Below the pieces are notes generated by a model that worked only from the letters and a program-made list of their open reading frames with translations, did no database searches and was not told where the DNA came from. A stretch of 64,000 nucleotides of DNA from Kineothrix sp. MB12-C1 (lineage in GTDB: Bacteria; Bacillota; Clostridia; Lachnospirales; Lachnospiraceae): the NCBI RefSeq assembly GCF_030863805.1, contig NZ_CP132957.1:3224001-3288000 (forward strand), given 5' to 3'. Positions within the stretch are counted from its first letter, which is position 1. Each line of letters opens with the position of its first letter. The position numbers and the translations under genes are program-made. Shown one piece after another: positions 61,037 through 64,000 of the stretch.

Positions 61037-61888
61037 ATGACCAACCCATCTTTGGATGAAATCAGGATAGAGAATCTGGAGGTATATGCCCACCACGGAG
61101 TGTATCCGGAAGAGACAGCAGCAGGGCAAAACTTCTATATTAATGCAGTGCTGCACGTGAATACCATGGAGGCAGGATGGACGGATGATTTAACAAAATC
61201 AGTGCATTATGGGGAAGTCTGCCATTTTATGAGCAGCTATATGAAGAACCATACATTCAAGCTTATCGAAGCGGTGACAGAACATTTGGCACAAGAGGTA
61301 CTTCTTGCCTTTCCTCTCATAGAACGTATAGCTTTGGAGGTCCGTAAACCACATGCCCCTATAGGGCTGCCTTTTGAGTCGGTATCTGTGAAAGTGATAA
61401 GGGGGTGGCACACGGCATATATAGCCTTCGGCTCCAGTATGGGAGACAGACAGGAATATATAGACGGGGCAATAGAAGCGATGAGAAAAGAACAGAAAGT
61501 GCGCGTAGAGAAGGTATCGGATATTATTCGCACAGCTCCATATGGGGATGCGGCAAAGGAAGAATTTCTCAATGGTGCGCTAAAGATAAAAACCTTATTT
61601 ATGCCTATGGAATTACTTTCCTATTTACATTCTCTGGAACAAGCGGCCGGAAGAACCCGTGAGATTCGGTGGGGAGACCGTACCCTGGATCTGGATATCA
61701 TTTTTTATGACGACTGGATTGTGGCGACGGAAGAACTTACCATACCGCACCGGGATATGGAGAATCGGGACTTTGTGCTTGCACCTCTTGCACAGATAGA
61801 ACCTTATCTTATTCACCCGGTACGGCATATAACAGTAAATGAACTACTTCATAAATTGACAAAAGAAAAGACGATTTTTTCTTCCTGA
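61037..61888 (+). CDS. folK: Bifunctional dihydroneopterin aldolase / HPPK (FolB-FolK fusion)
   Basis: A 283-residue fusion. Residues 7-120 form the aldolase, with EIRIENLEVYAHHGVYPEE and VRKPHAPIGLPFESVSV; residues 128-280 form 6-hydroxymethyl-dihydropterin pyrophosphokinase, with AFGSSMGDR, RWGDRTLDLDIIFYDD and IPHRDMENRDFVLAPL. Makes the pterin substrate of FolP. Together folC, folE, folP and folBK cover most of folate synthesis. AAAGGATAAGG site before ATG. Confidence 0.94.
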   Translation: MTNPSLDEIRIENLEVYAHHGVYPEETAAGQNFYINAVLHVNTMEAGWTDDLTKSVHYGEVCHFMSSYMKNHTFKLIEAVTEHLAQEVLLAFPLIERIALEVRKPHAPIGLPFESVSVKVIRGWHTAYIAFGSSMGDRQEYIDGAIEAMRKEQKVRVEKVSDIIRTAPYGDAAKEEFLNGALKIKTLFMPMELLSYLHSLEQAAGRTREIRWGDRTLDLDIIFYDDWIVATEELTIPHRDMENRDFVLAPLAQIEPYLIHPVRHITVNELLHKLTKEKTIFSS

Positions 61889-61890
61889 CT

Positions 61891-62931
61891 TTATTTGTTC
61901 TCTTCAACGGCAGCGCGCATAGCACTGTCGAAGGTGGAGACGAGAATCGCACCCGTAGTCGGCGTACGATACATAGGAATATCGGACTCGAAAGAAGAAA
62001 AGTATACATAATTCGAGGTGATATTAATGTTCTTATATACGCCCTCAGCGATTATTTCCACATTGCTTCCATCCGTAAGCATTCGTTTTAAGGAAGGCTC
62101 CGTTTGGGAGCTTTTCTGGTAGTAGATATAGTTGCCATATACGTTGAAGAAATCGATGCGATCCTCGGTTAGGACCTCTGAAGTACCTTCTGACAAAGAA
62201 TAACGGCAGAGACGGTAGTTATTCGATACATCCATGTAGTATATGTAGCCGTTCTCATAAACCGGATTCCATAGATTTCCCTCCCATAAAAGGGAAATGG
62301 AATCATCGGCGGTGTTGAGGGTATATAGATGATGGTCGTTCTTCGTGCCGTTAAAATAAATCAGACCATCGATACAGCTCGCGGGGTTGATATTATAATC
62401 TGCAATTCTCATATCTTCTGACTTGTCTATCTTTAGTTTATAAAGTTCTGTTCCATTCGTATTATTATTATCGAAGTTTTGATAATACAGATAATTTCCG
62501 CTTAATTGTATCGTAATTGCATAATTTCTTTTCAGGCATTCGGAGTCGTTACCATTATGCTTGCTGCGGTAGATACCGTGAAATCCCTGCATGTAGCCAA
62601 GACCAACGCCGCTTTGGGAACTGTCCATATAATAATAGAGATAGTTTTCGTCCGCGTTAATAGAGGATGCCTTACCGGAACTAAGCCGCTTTATTTCCGT
62701 TTCGTCTGCATTCATGGAATACAGACGGCCGCCGTCATAGGGATTAGAAAAATATACAACACCGTTCAATTCACAGAAGAGACCGCCGTTGTTTAAATTA
62801 CCGGCAGTATTTCCTGTTACATTTCCGCTGTTCATTTTTACTCGCTGTGATAGTAAAGCGATGGTGCTTCCGCCGATAAAAATTAAGAAGATCACCATAA
62901 TAATAATGACATTTCTATTCCTTATATTCAT
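61891..62931 (-). CDS. DUF5050 membrane-anchored beta-propeller-like protein
   Basis: A 346-residue protein with an N-terminal transmembrane anchor (residues 7-28) and an extracytoplasmic region of repeated YYxx..N..YxxS/L units (LYYYMDSS, YLYYQNFD, LIYFNGTK, YIYYMDVS, YIYYQKSS, YVYFSS), typical of DUF5050, probably a beta-propeller. Function unknown. ATG 62931 lies six bases after GGGGTG. Tail-to-tail with folBK, 2 bp apart. Confidence 0.85.
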   Translation of the reverse strand: MNIRNRNVIIIMVIFLIFIGGSTIALLSQRVKMNSGNVTGNTAGNLNNGGLFCELNGVVYFSNPYDGGRLYSMNADETEIKRLSSGKASSINADENYLYYYMDSSQSGVGLGYMQGFHGIYRSKHNGNDSECLKRNYAITIQLSGNYLYYQNFDNNNTNGTELYKLKIDKSEDMRIADYNINPASCIDGLIYFNGTKNDHHLYTLNTADDSISLLWEGNLWNPVYENGYIYYMDVSNNYRLCRYSLSEGTSEVLTEDRIDFFNVYGNYIYYQKSSQTEPSLKRMLTDGSNVEIIAEGVYKNINITSNYVYFSSFESDIPMYRTPTTGAILVSTFDSAMRAAVEENK

Positions 62932-63028
62932 AGACATCACCCCGTATATTTGCTTTCTTTTAATAAAATTATAGCCCTTAATCTACTTGCTATCAAGTAG
63001 GATTTGTTATAAGATTAAATTCAATGAT

Positions 63029-63100
63029 GTATAATATTGTACTGCGCCGAGCAAAGCGAGTGTGCAAAAAACATACTGTGTCCGCTTGCGGACAAAGTAT
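63029..63100. repeat. Modular palindromic repeat B, copy 3
   Basis: Carries the GTATAATATT start, the GCGCCGAGCAAAGCGAGTG module and a TCCGCTTGCGGA hairpin with ATAC/GTAT outer arms, as in copies at 18848 and 22413. The second half of the first palindrome is deleted. Located 52 bp before pheA. Confidence 0.78.
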
Positions 63101-63151
63101 AATTTGCGGTTTTATAAACAAAAGGGAAAATGAGTCAGGAAGGAAAACCTT

Positions 63152-64000
63152 ATGGATTTAATGGAATTAAGAGAGCAGATAGACGATATCGACAAACAAA
63201 TAGTGGAACTCTACGAGCGGAGAATGGATATATCGAAGCGGGTAGCGGAGTATAAGATAGAAAATGGAAAAAAGGTATTCGACAAAGAACGGGAAAAGCA
63301 GAAGCTTCAGAGTGTGAAATCTATGACCCATAATGAATTCAATCGTTATGGTATTGAAGAACTATTCGAACAGATTATGGCCATGAGCCGTAAGCTGCAA
63401 TATCAGATGCTGACTGAGAAAGGGAGCTTGGGAAGGCTGCCTTTTATTGGAGTGGACAGTCTGGAAAAAAAGGATGCGCGCATAGTATTTCCCGGAGCTG
63501 AAGGTGCCTATACACAGGAAGCGATGCGGCAATATTTCGGTAAGGATGTTAATAACTTCCATGTGGAGACTTTTCGGGATGCGATGATAGCCATTGATGA
63601 AGGCAGCGCGGATTATGCGGTACTGCCCATTGAGAACTCCACGGCGGGTATCGTAAGTGAGATTTATGATATGTTGGTAGAGTTCGAGAATTATATTGTA
63701 GGTGAGCAGATCATTAAGATCGAACATTGTCTGATGGCAGCTCCGGGAACGGAAATTGAAGATATCAAGACGATATATTCTCATCCCCAGTCACTGATGC
63801 AAAGTGCGAAATACTTACAGGAGCATGTGTCCTGGAAACAGATTAGTATGAATAATAATGCATTCGCAGCTAAGAAGGTGGCAGAGGATAACGATAAGAC
63901 ACAGGCAGCCATTGCCAGCGCTTATGCGGCAGAGGCTTACGGACTCGAGATTCTGGAGCGGGGGGTGAACCACTCCAACAGCAATTCTACGCGATTTATT
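63152..64000 (+). CDS. pheA: Bifunctional chorismate mutase/prephenate dehydratase PheA, 3' end outside window
   Basis: An open frame of 283 codons running off the window. Residues 1-85 are an AroQ-type chorismate mutase (LREQIDDIDKQIVELYERRMDISKRVAEYK); from residue 110 the dehydratase domain starts (VFPGAEGAYTQEAMRQYF) and continues through LPIENSTAGIVSEIYD to the NSNSTRFI motif at the window edge with the catalytic Thr-Arg-Phe. The regulatory ACT domain should follow outside. GGAAGG site before ATG 63152. Confidence 0.95.
   Translation, partial: MDLMELREQIDDIDKQIVELYERRMDISKRVAEYKIENGKKVFDKEREKQKLQSVKSMTHNEFNRYGIEELFEQIMAMSRKLQYQMLTEKGSLGRLPFIGVDSLEKKDARIVFPGAEGAYTQEAMRQYFGKDVNNFHVETFRDAMIAIDEGSADYAVLPIENSTAGIVSEIYDMLVEFENYIVGEQIIKIEHCLMAAPGTEIEDIKTIYSHPQSLMQSAKYLQEHVSWKQISMNNNAFAAKKVAEDNDKTQAAIASAYAAEAYGLEILERGVNHSNSNSTRFI

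Overview
The window looks like a chromosomal segment of a low-to-moderate GC, Gram-positive anaerobe of the class Clostridia, most likely family Lachnospiraceae. This rests on gene content and order: dgt-dnaG-rpoD-trmK-nif3 in a row, a SufCBDSU iron-sulfur operon without IscU, a FolB-FolK fusion inside a folate cluster, DUF4125, DUF5050, DUF6320 and CmpB-type membrane proteins, a T-box leader, strong AAGGAGG-type ribosome sites and frequent GTG/TTG starts. Species cannot be named from the sequence. I found no phage, CRISPR array or toxin-antitoxin pair; this is core and metabolic chromosome decorated with small interspersed elements.

Layout. 1-10.7 kb: end of a nucleoid-associated protein gene, a DUF2974 hydrolase-like gene, a C26 amidotransferase, two tRNA-Leu genes (CAG and AAG) around a FliD-like hypothetical gene and one IS200/IS605-type element, mscL, elaA, a GerMN lipoprotein, DUF4125, then a DUF6320 / acyltransferase / alpha-beta hydrolase trio. 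10.8-18.2 kb: dgt, dnaG, rpoD, trmK, nif3 and a TGS-containing nucleoside kinase, followed by rnpB. 18.9-27.6 kb: membrane-anchored trypsin-like protease, ZIP transporter, hemerythrin, AlaX-type editing protein, two CobW-type GTPases (one very His-rich, one fused to a DUF1980-like domain), YlmH, CmpB, a small protein gene and a PHP phosphoesterase.

27.7-35.7 kb: a divergent IclR regulator and an operon eda-kdgK-gntR-dctPQM-uxaA (two subunits), which together would import a sugar acid, dehydrate it to 2-keto-3-deoxygluconate, phosphorylate and cleave it. 35.8-41.4 kb: marR-sufCBDSU behind a sigma-A promoter whose -35 box abuts a perfect 11-bp inverted repeat. 41.5-45.1 kb: a T-box leader with a UGG (Trp) specifier and a TrpXYZ-type ABC transporter, then an HPr-like protein lacking the catalytic histidine. 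45.1-50.8 kb: a PRD regulator divergent from a lactose/cellobiose-type PTS (IIB, IIC, IIA) with a GH1 6-phospho-beta-glucosidase.

50.9-64 kb: pyrBI read leftward behind an enterobacterial-looking pyrL-type leader and attenuator; a LysR regulator divergent from a YeiH exporter; PH-domain protein; MATE exporter; the folate cluster folC-folE-HD-folP-folBK; a DUF5050 protein; and the start of pheA, cut by the window end.

The least expected material lies between genes. One family of miniature inverted-repeat elements ends in GTAACTRTTCAG or GTTACTGTTCA, and four copies are flanked by exact 8-bp target duplications. One insertion rewrote the C-terminus of the PTS IIA protein and split a previously overlapping gene pair. 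A second, modular palindromic repeat family sits just upstream of three unrelated genes. The other leading candidates are the pyrL-type attenuator outside the enterobacteria and a cysteine-bearing MarR regulator of the suf operon.
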